Origin: Hemibagrus wyckioides
Taxonomy: Eukaryota; Chordata; Actinopteri; Siluriformes; Bagridae
Assembly: GCF_019097595.1 (NCBI RefSeq)
Contig: NC_080731.1
Location: 16,712,071 to 16,776,070 of the forward strand
Direction: 5' to 3'
DNA: 64,000 nucleotides
The notes below the pieces were generated by a model. The model searched no databases. It had not been told where the DNA came from and saw nothing but the letters and a program-made list of their open reading frames with translations. Made by a program: the position numbers and the translations under genes. Positions 34,700 through 48,827 of this stretch are shown in pieces (positions within the stretch are counted from its first letter, which is position 1; every line of letters starts with the position of its first letter).

Positions 34700-36549
34700 A
34701 AGAACAAATACATCACCCCTCAGTTTTCACTGTTGCTTTTACAGTAAATTAAATGCCAAATTGTCTGTTTTTCTTTAAAGGAAGCTGCCTGTTTGTTAAC
34801 CACTGTACTGTTAAAATAGATTTATGATGGATGATGTATTAAGGTGTTGGGTTTATTGCTGGTGTTTTTTCAGTGGTCTAAAGAAACTCACAACATGTTT
34901 GAGGGCTTGTTCTAGTATACAAGTGCCTTTTTACCTTTTTCAAGTATTATTTTATATTATGTTCAAAGTTTCTGTTTTCTATAGTATTGCTTTTTGTGCT
35001 GCAATTTTGATAAAACATTTATACTTTGTCATGAGTGTCTTTTTTTTTTTGTTAAATTGTTGTATTTACGTATATTAACATGTTTATTGCTGTAAGACTG
35101 ACCTTTTATAGGGGTTTTCCACCTTCTTTACTTAAATATAAGAATTTGAGGGGAAACTATTAATTAGCTCCAGTAGTAGATGAATAAACTCAAACTCTGT
35201 GGATCCTTTAGCAGTTATATTGTGCACATTTACTGATACAATGCATGAGATTTTCTTGCCAACAGTGTTATACACACCAATTTGAAGCTATTTGAGTACA
35301 ATTCAGAGTTGCTTAATTTGCAACGATCAGTGCTATTGGGCAAAATGAACTAATCATCATTTCATATCTGATGGAAGAAATACTGTGGAAAAAAATTGAG
35401 CCAAAGAGAGTTTCAAGTTCGAATTCATTGTTAGTATAATTTCAATTGTAGTAAATCTTTTTGAGCCCAGTAGAAAATGAAGATGAAGGCTAACTGATGT
35501 AAAGCTGGTCAGACGTGTGGTTATATGGTGCTCACACTGCTCATCAAGTATACTTTCCTGATCGGACTCCTTCCCGAAACATTAGCCTATATAAACATCT
35601 CATTATAGAAAACTTACCTTATCAACAATTTTAAGCTTTTCTATGGTAAATAACATTTTCTATACATATATTATTTGGAGCGTATTAGACCTTGCTATAG
35701 TGAATTAATTAATTAACCAAAATCTGAACCATCAGAGTCAAGAGCTCAATAGTGCTGTGGTATAAACATTAAGACAGACAGATGATTGTAAACTCTTCCT
35801 ACTCGGGGTGTTGTGCGTTTGTTGTAGCAGACACATTCATTTTGCACTGTGGCAGCATTTATGTGAAATTTTGCACTACAAATTCACAGTTTACACAGAT
35901 GATTTATCCTCTAAACAGTTAAAGGTTGATGTTTGAAAAACATTACCACTAAATGCCGTTTCCAAAGCCTCCCTTTACATTCGGTCATTAGCAGTAAGGG
36001 CATGAATGTATATGCTGAGAGTTTGGTTAATTATCGGCACATGGATAGTGTAAGCTGGAAGGAAGATTCCATTGTAGTGCAGGATCACCACTGGGGGGCA
36101 GAGTAGTGTCTCTCAAATTAATTGTCTTTTCTGTTCCTGTCGCTTACCAGCCCACTCCTTTCTCAGTCGCACATGACACAACAGGTCTTCAGTTCTGACC
36201 AAATTATCCTTCTGTATTACCTGCCAGGCGTGAGTAGACTGCAGAGCGAGTTATTAATTTGATTTATTAATTCCTGAATGGATGCTGACAGGCGGTCCTC
36301 TGCGCCTCCATCAGGACTCGTTGCTTACATTTCGCCCTGCTGATGGTGTCCTTTGACAGCTACATTCCCCTAGGTGTGGGCTGAATACTATATCCTCGAT
36401 GTGTTTTACCTGTAGTGCCCTAGAAAGGGAGCATTACACTGGCTCGTGTACTATGCCTAATATACTTTGACATTGATTTATTCAGAATTTCCCATGACTT
36501 ATCAGGTTATGGAAGACGAAATCTACAGTAACAGTATGTCAGTGTTGTA
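34700..36549. other. Intergenic DNA downstream of cemip2
   Basis: No exon is supported. The interval around 36060-36380 is non-repetitive and GC-balanced and is noted as a possible regulatory element. Confidence 0.5.
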
Positions 36550-36990
36550 TGTTATAACACAATGCTGTCGAGTTCTCAGATCTGATTGGTCAGGATTTGC
36601 TGATTAATTTTCGCAAACAGCAGCACAGATCAATGCGTTCATTCTTATAACTTGTCTCCAGTGTTGCATTCAGAGGAGAAGGGAAAGATGTGGGGAATTT
36701 ACACTTACACACACCAGCTTTTGGCTGGTGAAGGAACAGCTGTTTACAGCTGCTATAAAGTAAATGATAACGGGAACTAAGCTGTTTCATAGATGCGCCA
36801 CAAAATTAATTATAATTATATATGGTTAGTTGTACTATGTTGCTATTCTTTGATAATAAAATATGGAATTGTACCCACTGGAATGTTGCTGATGTAAAAG
36901 AGGAATAAAGCACCTGCTGTTGGGGCAGTAACAGAAATCCACACCATAACATCTCATCACTGACTATTTTCCTATAACTGCATGCCCTTA
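36550..36990 (+). repeat. Interspersed repeat (copy of the 4001 family)
   Basis: The left end has TCTGATTGGTCAGGATTTGC and the right end AAAAGAGGAATAAAGCACC, both matching the element at 4001-4680. The middle has AACAGCTGTTTACAGCTGCT, similar to ACTATTTACAGCTGCTG in copy 1. Confidence 0.6.
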
Positions 36991-39900
36991 AAGTGCTTTA
37001 TTCCATGTAGACTCTTAGACTTTTTTTTTCAGATAAGATTTATGTTTACCGTTTACAGCAGTTAACATAACTTCTAGACTGAAGTAGCCTTTAATATTTC
37101 CAGTATTGTGTACGCTTAATATCTTATGAGAGTTTGTAAAATGGCTCTAATCATTAAACACTATTACAAGCTCAATCACCATGATGCATACTGACAAAAC
37201 ATAACCTGACTCTATGGTTCTCAAGCTTTTCTTTCAGTATTTCAGTTGTACTATACAAAGCAGTCGCCCTGTTAATTGGCATTAATACTACATTTCACAA
37301 GCATGGTGCATTATGGGTAATACCATTACATAGCACCTGGCAGAAGTGCAGATGAAGTGTAGATGAAGTGCGTTGTGCCTTTGTGTTGTGGAAATAGGGC
37401 ACTTGTGACTGGGGCATGAACACACACACACACACGTCAAGTACCGAAATGTTCAAATGAACCTGAAAAAAAGGACTAAAGCGTCAATCAGGCTTTAATT
37501 TGGACAAAACTGGCCTCCTGTGGGATACAGATAAATGCTGGCTTTTGTTGAAACTGCACCAAATAACCTTTATAAAGCATAAAGAAAAAGCTTCTTTTTT
37601 TTAAAAAAAATTCCTACGAAGTACAGTCACAATTCTGATAAAACAGAAGTAGCGGTTCATTTCCCAGCATGCTTTTCTTCACTGTAATTAAGGCTTAACA
37701 GAAAGCTCTACAGGAACCTATATTAAAGCAAAAGGCACACGGTGTCTTACAGGGATTACGGCCAAATTAACTTTGTTGTCAGGTGAAAGGTTTTAAGTCG
37801 TGCCAAACTTGATTAGCGCTGCTGTACCCGGCGTGTCCTAAACCACATACTGCTCTACTGAACAGTGTAGCCATGTAGTGCGCTACTCTATTAAACTCAC
37901 AAAATCAACACAAACGAGACACTGCAAGTAACACCAAGTTTGAACAAGCTGCCACGATCCAGCCACACAGTGCGGCAGAACACTGGAACTATGGGTAATG
38001 AACATCATTTAAATAAGTCAATAATTTTCACACTTTTTAATATATTTTTTTTTATTATTTTATATTTTAACATTTACTTTTATTTGATTTTGTATTTGTT
38101 TATATGCGATTTTTTTTTTTTTAATTTGTATGGGTTTTTAATATTTTTTCCCCCCCAAAAAATGCTGAAAGTTGCATAACCTGACATCAAATGAAAGTTA
38201 TTCCTATTTATTATTATTATTAACAAAAACATCGAAAATGCCTGAAATCAAAACGATGAAAGTGGGAGTATATCAGTATCTGTACATCAAAATAGTGGCA
38301 TTGTAAAATGCACCAAACCTTTTTCCATGGCTGTGTCCTGTTCTATAACACTATTCACGTTACTTGTACTCAGAGATGGTTTAAGGGCACGATTAAGCCA
38401 GTTTAGTAAACGCACTGTTCAGATTATGCAAATCACCTCGCCTGAGGTTGGCAGATTGAAGATGTGTAACAAGACAAGGTTTTTTAATAGCGTCTAGACT
38501 ACTGCCTTAAAGCCTCCTAAAAACAAAAAGAAAAAAGAAAAGAAAAGAAAAATGCAGACTGAAGATAGACAGGTGGGTTTTTTTTTTATCTGTAAAATAT
38601 AATACAATGGAACAGAGAAGCAAGAGAACATTTTAAAAAGAATGAGATTGATATGAGATGATGACAACCTGACATCCAACAGGGGTCTAATATATTGTCA
38701 CTATATTGCTGAGTGAATAAATCTAATTGTGATCACATTAATCACTGCAAACTGTGACGGAATCTACCTTACACAAACACTACGATTTCATTAAATGGCT
38801 TGATCCATTACACTTTTAATAAAAATAGCACCAATGTTGGTTTCTTTTTCTCCCCTAAAAAGAAAATGCGTCCACAGTTGAATAAGCTTGCCGAGAATGC
38901 TTCAGCTCACTTCAGCTCATGTTTACGGCTCACTTTATTCATAAATTTATCCATAAAATATTCACTCCTTGTGATGAGCAACGTCTCGGATAAAGATGCT
39001 GGGGAAAAAAAAAAAAAAAAAAAATCATGGACTTTTTGTTGTCATATTTATGTATTTAATATTAACCTTAAATATCAGTTCATATTTTTTTTAAATAGCA
39101 TTTACAGCCCAAAACATGAAACTGAGTATGACTTCTTGTGGTTACATCAGACCGAGGCACTGAACTTAATACTTGATATTGTGCAAGATGAATGCACTGA
39201 AGCTCAAGGTCAGAATCACGTCAAACCTCTCGACATGTCTCTCTTTTACTCAACCCCAGCTCTATGCGCACAACTCTTACCAGGTCTGAAACAACAATAG
39301 ATAGTTATGTGCACAATTTCAGTATTAAATTTTCACTGTACATGTTCAATGCGAAATGAACTAGCAGACTGAATGTCTACTTAATATAAATACCCACAGG
39401 TTTCATAATACTTTTTCACTTTGTGTATTTTTAATAGCTCAACATTGCCATGCCTTGTTACAAATCACACACAAACGAGTTCTATAAACCTGCATTGCAA
39501 GCCATGTTTCCAGACTCATGTTGCATAACCACTTTTTAGGTCCTGTGACTTTGCCCTTCAATTTAGGCCCCACATTTTGCATACATGCAAACATCAGGGT
39601 TATTAGGAAGCTTGTTAAGTCTGTTTGTTCTAGTATGCTAGTGAATATGGCTGACTTTGTACTAGTGTGTGTGTGTGTGTGTGTGGTGCAGCAGTCGAGG
39701 ATGTTCCCGCATAGCCCAGGCATGGGGTTGTGAATAATTAAGCAGCCCTGAAAGCAGCATAAGGGGGTGCTGCCATGGCGACGACCTCCCACGGCCCTGG
39801 CACTTGGTGGGGTAATGTAAATGCCGCCACCTCTAATGTCAGCCAAGGATTTAATAAAACACAAACTACTCAGTTAATCCTGCAAAAATAAATCTGAATT

Positions 39901-40450
39901 ATCCCGCTGAAGGTCTCCGAGATCATGTGTGCAGGAGATTCCTGATTCGCTTCAAGCGGCACAACCTAGAGGGGTTTTTCCTCTAATGTACTCATATCTC
40001 TAAGAGTTTAAAAATAAATAATAATTATATAATAATCATAACACAAACAGTTCACAATCAATTTAACAATTTAGCATTTTTTATGTTCTCTGTTCAAAGT
40101 ACACGGATACTATAAAAACAGCAAATAATAGTCAATGATATTAAAGAGATCATGATCAACCCAAGTTGATTTCAGACTGAAGTAAAGGTGAGAACAACAG
40201 GTTTATTAATCAAAGCCAAAACGTTCGTGTGAAGTTAGTTTATAACGCTAAGGAAAAATCTGCTCTATGGAAAATAATCAATGACAGCACTTCCTGATGT
40301 TTTATTAATCTTACACAACAGCAATCTTATTTATTAATAAAACAATATCATCCTTTTTGTCAGTATACAGTTAATTCCTGTTATCACTCACATTATTTCA
40401 GCTGTAAATATTTGTTGCTTGTTATGTTACTAAAAAACTAAGAAGCACGA

Positions 40451-40522
<72 letters not shown>

Positions 40523-40970
40523 AAATCTGGTTGTTAATCAAGCATGTATGTAGTTTTGAGAGATGATGACGCATATACAGCCATGTGAAAAAATTACTTT
40601 ATTCCATCTACAGTTTTATTCTGTGGATACCACATAAAGCTCATGCCAGCATAGCTCCCAAAGTGTGAGCATGTGGTATATTTTAGTTTTGCAACCAAAT
40701 TATTTGATTAATTTAAAGAACTGTTTAAGCGCTATGTGAACTCTAGCATGAACTCTAAGAAACTCTAGGAACTCTTATTCTTCTCCCCGGGAAGGGCCTG
40801 TTGCAATTATGGTTGCGCTGCAAGTCAGTAGCACAATGCCAGCTGGAAAAGCAGACCCAGTTGAAGATGGGCCTGGTGCCATGCTCTCACACCAGGCTTG
40901 ACTCATCATGTTCACACTGATCTGCAACCATCACATGACCTGGTGATGCTGTAAACTGAAGCTGGGTTTA

Positions 40971-41009
<39 letters not shown>

Positions 41010-42719
41010 TGTTGATAGTCTGCACAGTGATGAGGTTTAAGGATGATGGATTTTATTGCCCGTTGCCATGGAGCCATTCGTAGTGTATGGGTTCGGCATT
41101 GCTCCATTTGGTCCTCAGATGGGTTATGGATTTTTTTTTTTTAGGTGGTTAGAAAAACACCCTCGCCCAGTGTTGATTGGATTTCAGCATCATTTAAGGC
41201 CTTCAGCGCACTCGCTTTCACTCTGCCTCTCTTGATTCATTTCATCTCACGTCGCTAATGTATCTGAGTCATCGGATTATGGATATCACTAGACACAATC
41301 GGCACCAGTTTCACTCTCGATGGCATCTTCAAAATGCTTTGGGAAAGGACTGTGTAGGAAATGATATCACAGTAAGCACATTTTCCTTTCTGCTTTACTT
41401 TGTGTCATGACTCAAAAAAAAAAAAAAAAAAAAAAAGATTCGATTTTAATAAAATGAACTGTAGCTGTTATTGTAGCTGGGAATCCCATTATACATCATC
41501 ATTCCAAGTAGATATAAATATATAGACACCTTGGAACTTTTTGAGATTTAAAGATATGTAAATTAGTCTCCTACAAAGAAACACAAACTCTTCACTTTGA
41601 CTGGATTCTTATACAGCAGGTCGAACTTTAACAGTACGCAATTTGTTATTCCACAGCACGCCTGAATTCAGAAGGTTCCCATTCATTTTAAATAGCAGCT
41701 ACAGTATAGTAGAGCTGTACTAAGTGTTATATACAAGTCCACACTGTATGTTGGAGACGTTCCACAACACTGAGTAGCTAATATTAAGCAAACGCATGAG
41801 CGAGATATAATAGCGTCCATTTGTAAATTTATCCCAGATTGTCCGCTTTATTGCCAAGAATTCAAGCTTGCCGGAGTAAAGATGGTAGATTTTCTCAGCC
41901 AGTGTGTGTGTGTCCTAGATCAATAAACAATTACACAAGCTTTGAACCCTGCTGCTGATAAAGAACTGCTCTCAGACGTTCACTTAAAGCCTGAGCAGGC
42001 TGGTGGCCATGTCTATAAGGCAGGACAAGACACACTGGGATCCTTCTGGAGTGGTCATGTGATCTGGTGAAAAATCCTATATGTATCTATATCTATATCT
42101 ATCTATCTATATATGAATAATAACTCAGAACCTAAAGCTGAAACCTCTACAGTTAAAGTCTATCTGGACACTTCAGCATTTATCCATCACAATGAACATA
42201 TCGTCCATTTGTTTGGTTTCCTCGGATATGGATCTGATGACCACAGATTCACTAAACCTTTCATCTTGTAACTTTTTATTCATTCCATGTGTCAGAACCT
42301 ACATCTGAGATTTAGCCACCATGAAGCTGTGCATAGAAACAGGGCAGTAAAGCTCACTACCGGAATGGAAATGCTGGACGATGGTTTGACCAGCTGTATT
42401 AACAGTGGTCAAGTTGGTAAGGGTTACGGATTATCTGTGTGCACACATGCATGTTTTTGTCCATACCTGTCAAAAAAGGGTGTCTTCAATGTTTGTTGCG
42501 ATGACAGACCAGGATGCATGGATATGGAGGTGGACAAGATGAATGGTGGTCAAGTCAAGCAGCATATGATCAAGACACTGACACCAATAGCTTACAGACC
42601 ATGGGGATATCTGGACCAACACAGATTTCCACACAGCACTGTGGGTCAGTAAAAGAACATGACCACATTTAGTTCTTATTAAAACCTGCCACATGTTTAT
42701 TAGTGAACTTGTTTAGACA
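36991..42719. other. Non-coding tract, first part of the cemip2-trpm3 interval
   Basis: No exon with splice support is visible. It contains a (GT)n run (39664-39684), a (GAAA)n array (40449-40524), A-runs at 40974-41004 and 41414-41436, and non-repetitive islands at about 39690-39860 and 41040-41330 that could be regulatory. A 121-codon open frame at 42287-42652 has no recognisable domain. Confidence 0.5.
40449..40524. repeat. (GAAA)n microsatellite
   Basis: About 19 uninterrupted GAAA units. Confidence 0.98.
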
Positions 42720-43257
42720 CTATTCCCAGATAGCAAAATAGGTCTGGCCCAGATCTGGCCCACACAATGCACTTACACTTGACCCACATGACGCAAAGAA
42801 GGACGGTCCTTTGCTGGCCCATATCTGGTTTGCCACAGATTCCTTACTTCCTTGTTTGATCAATAATGATTTTTTGGTCAATAATGACAATTCTCATCTA
42901 TCTTCACCATGGAAATGACACCATAGTTTAATAAACAGACAGATATGGATTAAACCATAAAGTAAAATGATAACTAAAGTATTATTTTGACACCTTTTCA
43001 CCTAAAACATGCTTCCTTCCATTCATTAATCAGTCACTCGTGCAAACCTTTACCAACGAACCCAAGATGGCGGACTTGATGGCACCTGACAGAAAAAAAT
43101 GCAGAATAATGCGCGAATAATTTTACAACAACCTTACAGTCTGCTTTTGAATATGTTTACAACAATGTTAAAACGTGACACAAAACATTTTTATACAACT
43201 GCAACGTTACAAACTCTGTGGAAAATATTTTTATTTTTTTTATTTTTGGCTTTTTAG

Positions 43258-43289
<32 letters not shown>

Positions 43290-46200
43290 ATCAGGAAAAA
43301 TCATTTAAAACCTGTTGTAGTAAATCAGAATATTACAAAACATGCCCCTGGATAATTTTATCAGTGTAAAAACAACCCCAAAAATATTTGTTATTTTATG
43401 GTACCTGTGGATCAGTGACCAGATTTAGTCTTCTTCAAGAAAGCGTCAATTTATTAATGAATTGCGCATGCGCAGAGCTAGGGTTCGTAACTCCTTTAAA
43501 GGGAGCAGGTGCGCCATCTATCGTCTATTGTGTAATGGCGCATTGAATGAAGTACAAGGTGCATATTAGCATAGTTTAATAAGAAAAATAATTGGTTGTT
43601 TATCTTCCAACCATTTTCTTAGCCAAAGAACAATAGTGTGACCTCCATATTAAAACATGATGCTGTTTGCACATGCAAGTTTAACCACTTTAAATATTAC
43701 TTTAAATATTTAAATACTTTCAATATTGCAAAGTCACACCCGGCGATGTGATGAGATGAGGATTTATTTAAGTCCATCTTCTCTTACGCAAGGCCTCGGT
43801 GATGGAGGAGCACAGACTTGTTTCATTCATCGAGAACTTTCTGGCCATGACGGATTTAGAAGCGAACTGAATCAAAGCCGACGACTGCACTACGGCTGAC
43901 GAAGCACGGAAATGAAAAGGATGAGAATGTGAGAGATGGGAAAGTGGAGAAATTTAAAAGGATATCTTAAAAATTGAGCAAAGCACAAATGAAGATGGTG
44001 GTGAATTAGTACCTAAATTAAATTAATAGTGTAGTCACAGACTAGATGTTTCCCTCTCTATCAATCAGCACTAGTTAATTGTTTGCATCTGTGAGCTGGT
44101 GTATGTGGAAGAGGGCAGATTTCCTCAGTTACACACTATGAGGAGCAGATTAAAAAGATGTGGCTGGTAGATTGTTGATGTTGTACGATAGAGGAGATCT
44201 GGTTGGTGGATGGGAATTAGCAGGTCAAATGCAGAGGATATTGTGAGATTCTCCTAAGCTCCTCTATGTTCTGTAGACTTTCTTCTTCCTTGGGTTATTC
44301 ATGTTTCTGCTTTTTCACCTAAATTTACTGTCATCATTTCTTTGGTAACAGCCTTGAGGTGCTGCTTTGTATCTTGTAGAGAATCAGGTATTTCTTTGAG
44401 AATAACTTCCAGTCACACTGTAGTAAGTAATCAGGTTATCCATAATATTTTTCTGGCCGCTGCATCGTTTTACGATCTTAATCCGACTCACCATCTTTCC
44501 CCTTCCTCTATGTTTGATATAAACCAATTCTCTTCATTTATTTCAATCTTTTTTTTTCTTTTATCACTCAGGTTTCCTAAGTCTGCCATGTTTATGACAT
44601 CACATATCATCCATGTCAAAAGTACAGAAGTAAAATTTGCAAACATCGTTTACTGTTTTAATGGGTTTGGAAAATTCTGTACATTTTTTAACGAAATTGC
44701 CGAAAACTTGACACAAATAAATTCTTAGATAGCTTGATGGAAATCTTTGCAGTGTATTGATTGGACTTAACACTACATGCAGGTCCCTGCTCTTTTCAAT
44801 GGCCCATCTTTCTCTCTCCTACTATCCTCCTCCTCCTCCTCTGCCAGCAGGGAGCTCGTCATTTATTCATCGCCCCAGCCAAATTAGCACTCGTTAGCCT
44901 CCGACTGTTTGCTTTATTTTATTTGACATCATTAGCCCGTCCTCCTCTAAACAGGAGTGCTTATAGCTCCCTCGCCTAGCAACCTATACGGAGGTTGCGG
45001 CTTTTCCCCCCCTCGCCGGCTTCTCCTGCACCCTCTCTGGGTGTTAAACGCCCATGTGCTGCCCAGGTGCCACCTCCCAATGACGCGTGACACACGTTCC
45101 TTGCTTCATCCCTCCTTTTCTGTCTCTCCTCTTTGCTTTCCGTCTCTGCCACGACTTTTGCGGCCTTCTCTGCGCGCACACTGTAAAATGGGCCGACTCC
45201 AGGTTAAGTTGTGCTGGAGGTGAAGAGAAGGAGTCTACACTTTTAAACTTGCCATTTCAGTATTCTCTGGAGTTGGATGTGACGTCAATGGGAAGTCAGT
45301 TTGAAAGGAAACCCGTCAGTGTCATGGGGTCAGCGTGAACCTTTTTATTTTTTCGAGACGCCACACTGAGGTCATCATCTGTGGCCCTTAAACCAAATCT
45401 ACTGCCATTGCTCTTTTCTAGGATTCTTGGAATTCACGAGAGAAGGTTCGTGAATCTAAATAAAAGCAGGACTTTGATACTGGTAGGTGGTTTGAATTTG
45501 ACTATTAGAAATAAAAATTTCTGCTGTTATGATTTATTTTATTTTATTTTGTTTTATTGTTTGGAGTTGGTTACTACAGAAAGTGTCTCAGATGAGTCAT
45601 GTTTCATGTTGACTTCACAGTTGGGTCAAAAAAAATAAAAAATCTGCTCCCGCTGAATTACCAATGCCGATTTTGCCCGTTGTGCGTGTGGTAAATAAAT
45701 GATAGCTGTTATTCATCCACCATCTGTGACAATGTGCTATGTGCTTGGCAAGAGGGTTTCTCAACCATATGCTTCTTCGTGAGGAGAAATCACTCCATCT
45801 TCAGACTTTCCCTTTTAGCTCCATGACTAAAAGGAGTAAATTGGTTTGGTTATGATGTGCATTTATGTGAGTCAGCAGCCTGACTAGAAATGTCAAAGAA
45901 GATGCGAACATCTGTCACACACACACACACACACACACACACAGATTCTTCTCCTGTCTCTTAGAGATGATGCTTCCCAAAATCAATCAGGAACTGGATG
46001 CAAAATTACTTGAGTAATAATTTTTAAGCCCGAACGCTGTATTTAAGACCATGATTCTTTCAGCTGTGTGAAAATCCCTGGTATTAAGTTCTAAGTCTTT
46101 CTAAATATCCTCTTCACACACCATTTTGCTTCAGTTGCATTGCTGCTGTTATTAGTTCAAATTGATCCCATGGCAAAATTGTGATTTTGTTTTCCTCCCC

Positions 46201-47747
46201 ACAAGAACAGACCTGAATCTCAAATGACTAAAACTGGTTAGAAGCCTTTTGGTCCCGGAACCGAAATAAGTGTCTATGAAACCAAGGGCTTGGGGCATGA
46301 TTTTGTTTCCATGACAACTCACTAAACCTGATCTGTTATGATCTCAAAAGCCTGAAATCCGCCGTCGTTATTATTGCTACGCAGTTTGTCAGGAAATCTG
46401 AATACCACAAGATTTTGGATCTTAAATCAGTTGTTTGGTTCTTACAAATCCGCTCAAATTTGTTGCTTTTTGTTTTCGAGGCTTAATTACAATGATCTGA
46501 GACAATAACACAAGGTGTGTGTCCTCGAAAATGTATAGAATTAATCAAGCAAAACGTGAGTGATGATGAAAAATGTAAAAAGTCATTAGGCGTTGAATTT
46601 TCAGTAAGATCACTGATGTAATCAGATTTTGTTGTGACTAGTGATGTGTCATTTGTGAATGAATCAACTCTTTAAATCGAATCTTTTAGGTGAACCGACA
46701 TCCGTAGACCTCGGATCGCTAACTAATACCATAACTGACAATATGGATTTTAATTTATCCATATATTTTTTTAAAACACTACAATACCAAGTAAGGTGAC
46801 ATTGTTAATTAGATAAATAAAATAAGATTTATTAAAAAAAAAAAAAAGAAGCAGAGAAAACCAGTTCAGGAGAAAAGGCAAGGAGTCAATTGAGAGTTCA
46901 AAGAGTTGATTCAGATAATTTGACTCACTTGAAAGATTCATAATGCCTCTATCACTACAAGTGACATCTTTGTGTCTATAATTCTTAAGTTGTATGCATA
47001 AATCTGTGAAGGGAAGATGTAAATATACTGCTTTATTTATTTGTCTTCCATTTTTCCCAACACATGTTTAATTGTATTGATCGTCTGTGTGGTATCACTC
47101 AAACAATACCAGTCAGCTATGAGAACTGCTGGTTGTGGGGTCATTTTGTTAACAATGATTATTCTTACAAACCTGCACAAAAAAAAAAAAATGATGATAA
47201 ATTTACCACAGAAAAACAATCAACCCTCGACTGATTGAAAGCACCGAGTGAGAAAAACAACTGTGTCCAATTTCATTTTCGATGGGAAGCGTTTCATTAC
47301 AGGCTTGTGCGAACACGACTTGTCGATGCGGCCCCCTGAATTATTGATGGCTGTTCACTGTTAAAAATGCAGCCCCAACCTTTTTATCGTTCATCAAAAA
47401 GGACGGGCCAATTAGACGGGCTGTTAAAAAAGATAAGTCGCATCAGGAAATCTTACTTAATCTTACTTGGGGTTGAGGACACACGTTCCTTAACAGCACA
47501 ACGGCAGACGAATCTAAAACGCAGAGAATAAAGTAACCGTTTGTACTTGGCAATTAACGGCTTTGGAAAAATTGGTCCACGTGACTGTCTGAGTCCTGAC
47601 AGATAAATGAGCTCAGAATAGAGGGCTGAACGTCTGACAAGTGTGGGTCAAGTTAGAGAAGGAAAATGACCGAAAAAAAGGGAGATATAATGAGAGAGGG
47701 GGCTGAAGGGAAAAAGAATGAAGATGAGGGTCGAGGGCTATGTGGCT

Positions 47748-47792
<45 letters not shown>

Positions 47793-47940
47793 AAGCAAAG
47801 AAAGGAGGTGTGAAAAGAGAAAAGGAGGAAAGGGAAGGTGTGAATATCAGTTGATCGAGCACTCCCAGGTGTAAAACCCACACTGTTCAGCACACTGAAG
47901 CACAATTCTAGAAATGCCTGTAATGTAGGTGGAAAATGAC

Positions 47941-47972
<32 letters not shown>

Positions 47973-48477
47973 AAATGAATTATTTAAATATTCTAACGAA
48001 TGCTTTCTCTTTTTTGAATTGTACATGACAGATTTTTTTGTTGTTGTTGTTGAGGCCCGACTCAATCATTTCTGAAAAGTACCTGGTCAGGGTTAAGTCA
48101 GGTCATTTCACATCAGATTAGAAAATGAAACCGACCAAAGGTGACGAAGACGATCATAATTATCCTCATCAGGATAAAAGCTGAAAAGATTTGAGTGAAG
48201 GACAAGAAATGATTTCAAGACTGTAATTATAGGATAGAGTTCTTGCATATGTATTTTACTCAGGCTCAAAAACAATTTAACTGAGAAAAATCTTAAAGGT
48301 AAAACATCCTCGTAATCTCTTTCTGATTTAGGAACATAACATTTCTTTGTTTCTTATTATGTAGTTAACAACAATTTAAAAGAAAAATCTGGGGCATTTG
48401 GAATGGAAGGGTTGTTTTCGTGGAAAACTTTTTAAAAAGTATGACTTTGGTAGGTACTTTTTTAGACAAAAAAATAA

Positions 48478-48512
<35 letters not shown>

Positions 48513-48673
48513 TCACCTCCTCCTCCTCCTCCTGCTCCCTTATCACTATTAACAGAAACAGAAATGTCGACATCCTTCATTGCTTTGCAGAAAGAAAAAA
48601 AGATATGTATGAAAATTAAAATCTGATCAAATGTGGTATTGACTCTACTTCTTTCTGAAATAAATCTAAAAAT
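42720..48673. other. Non-coding tract, middle of the cemip2-trpm3 interval
   Basis: It contains a GGCCCAGATCTGGCCCACA-type repeat (42745-42835), poly-A (43260-43286), (AC)n (45916-45943, 47939-47969), (GA)n (47751-47789) and (CT)n (48481-48510). No exon is recognised. Non-repetitive islands at 44820-45080, 46240-46460 and 47270-47480 are possible conserved elements. Confidence 0.5.

Positions 48674-48827
<154 letters not shown>

Larger units (their letters stand above)
32497..34700 (+). other. cemip2: cemip2 3' UTR (end uncertain)
   Basis: AATAAA hexamers lie at 34488-34493, 34676-34681 and 35183-35188. I favour the middle one because a T-rich stretch follows within 60 nt, but all are possible. 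A TTATTTATTTA AU-rich element begins about 55 nt past the stop. The reverse-oriented repeat at 34290-34590 lies inside this 3' UTR if the two distal signals are used. Confidence 0.45.

Noticed and set aside
38800..39300. 166-codon plus-strand frame
   Set aside because: Lys/Phe/Asn-rich translation of AT-rich DNA including an A-run; no coding signature.
42287..42652. 121-codon plus-strand frame with many Cys and His
   Set aside because: No recognisable domain, no splice context and no neighbouring exon. It might be conserved non-coding DNA or chance.
44342..44728. 128-codon plus-strand frame
   Set aside because: Composition follows the AT-rich DNA, and there is no domain, initiation context or splice support.
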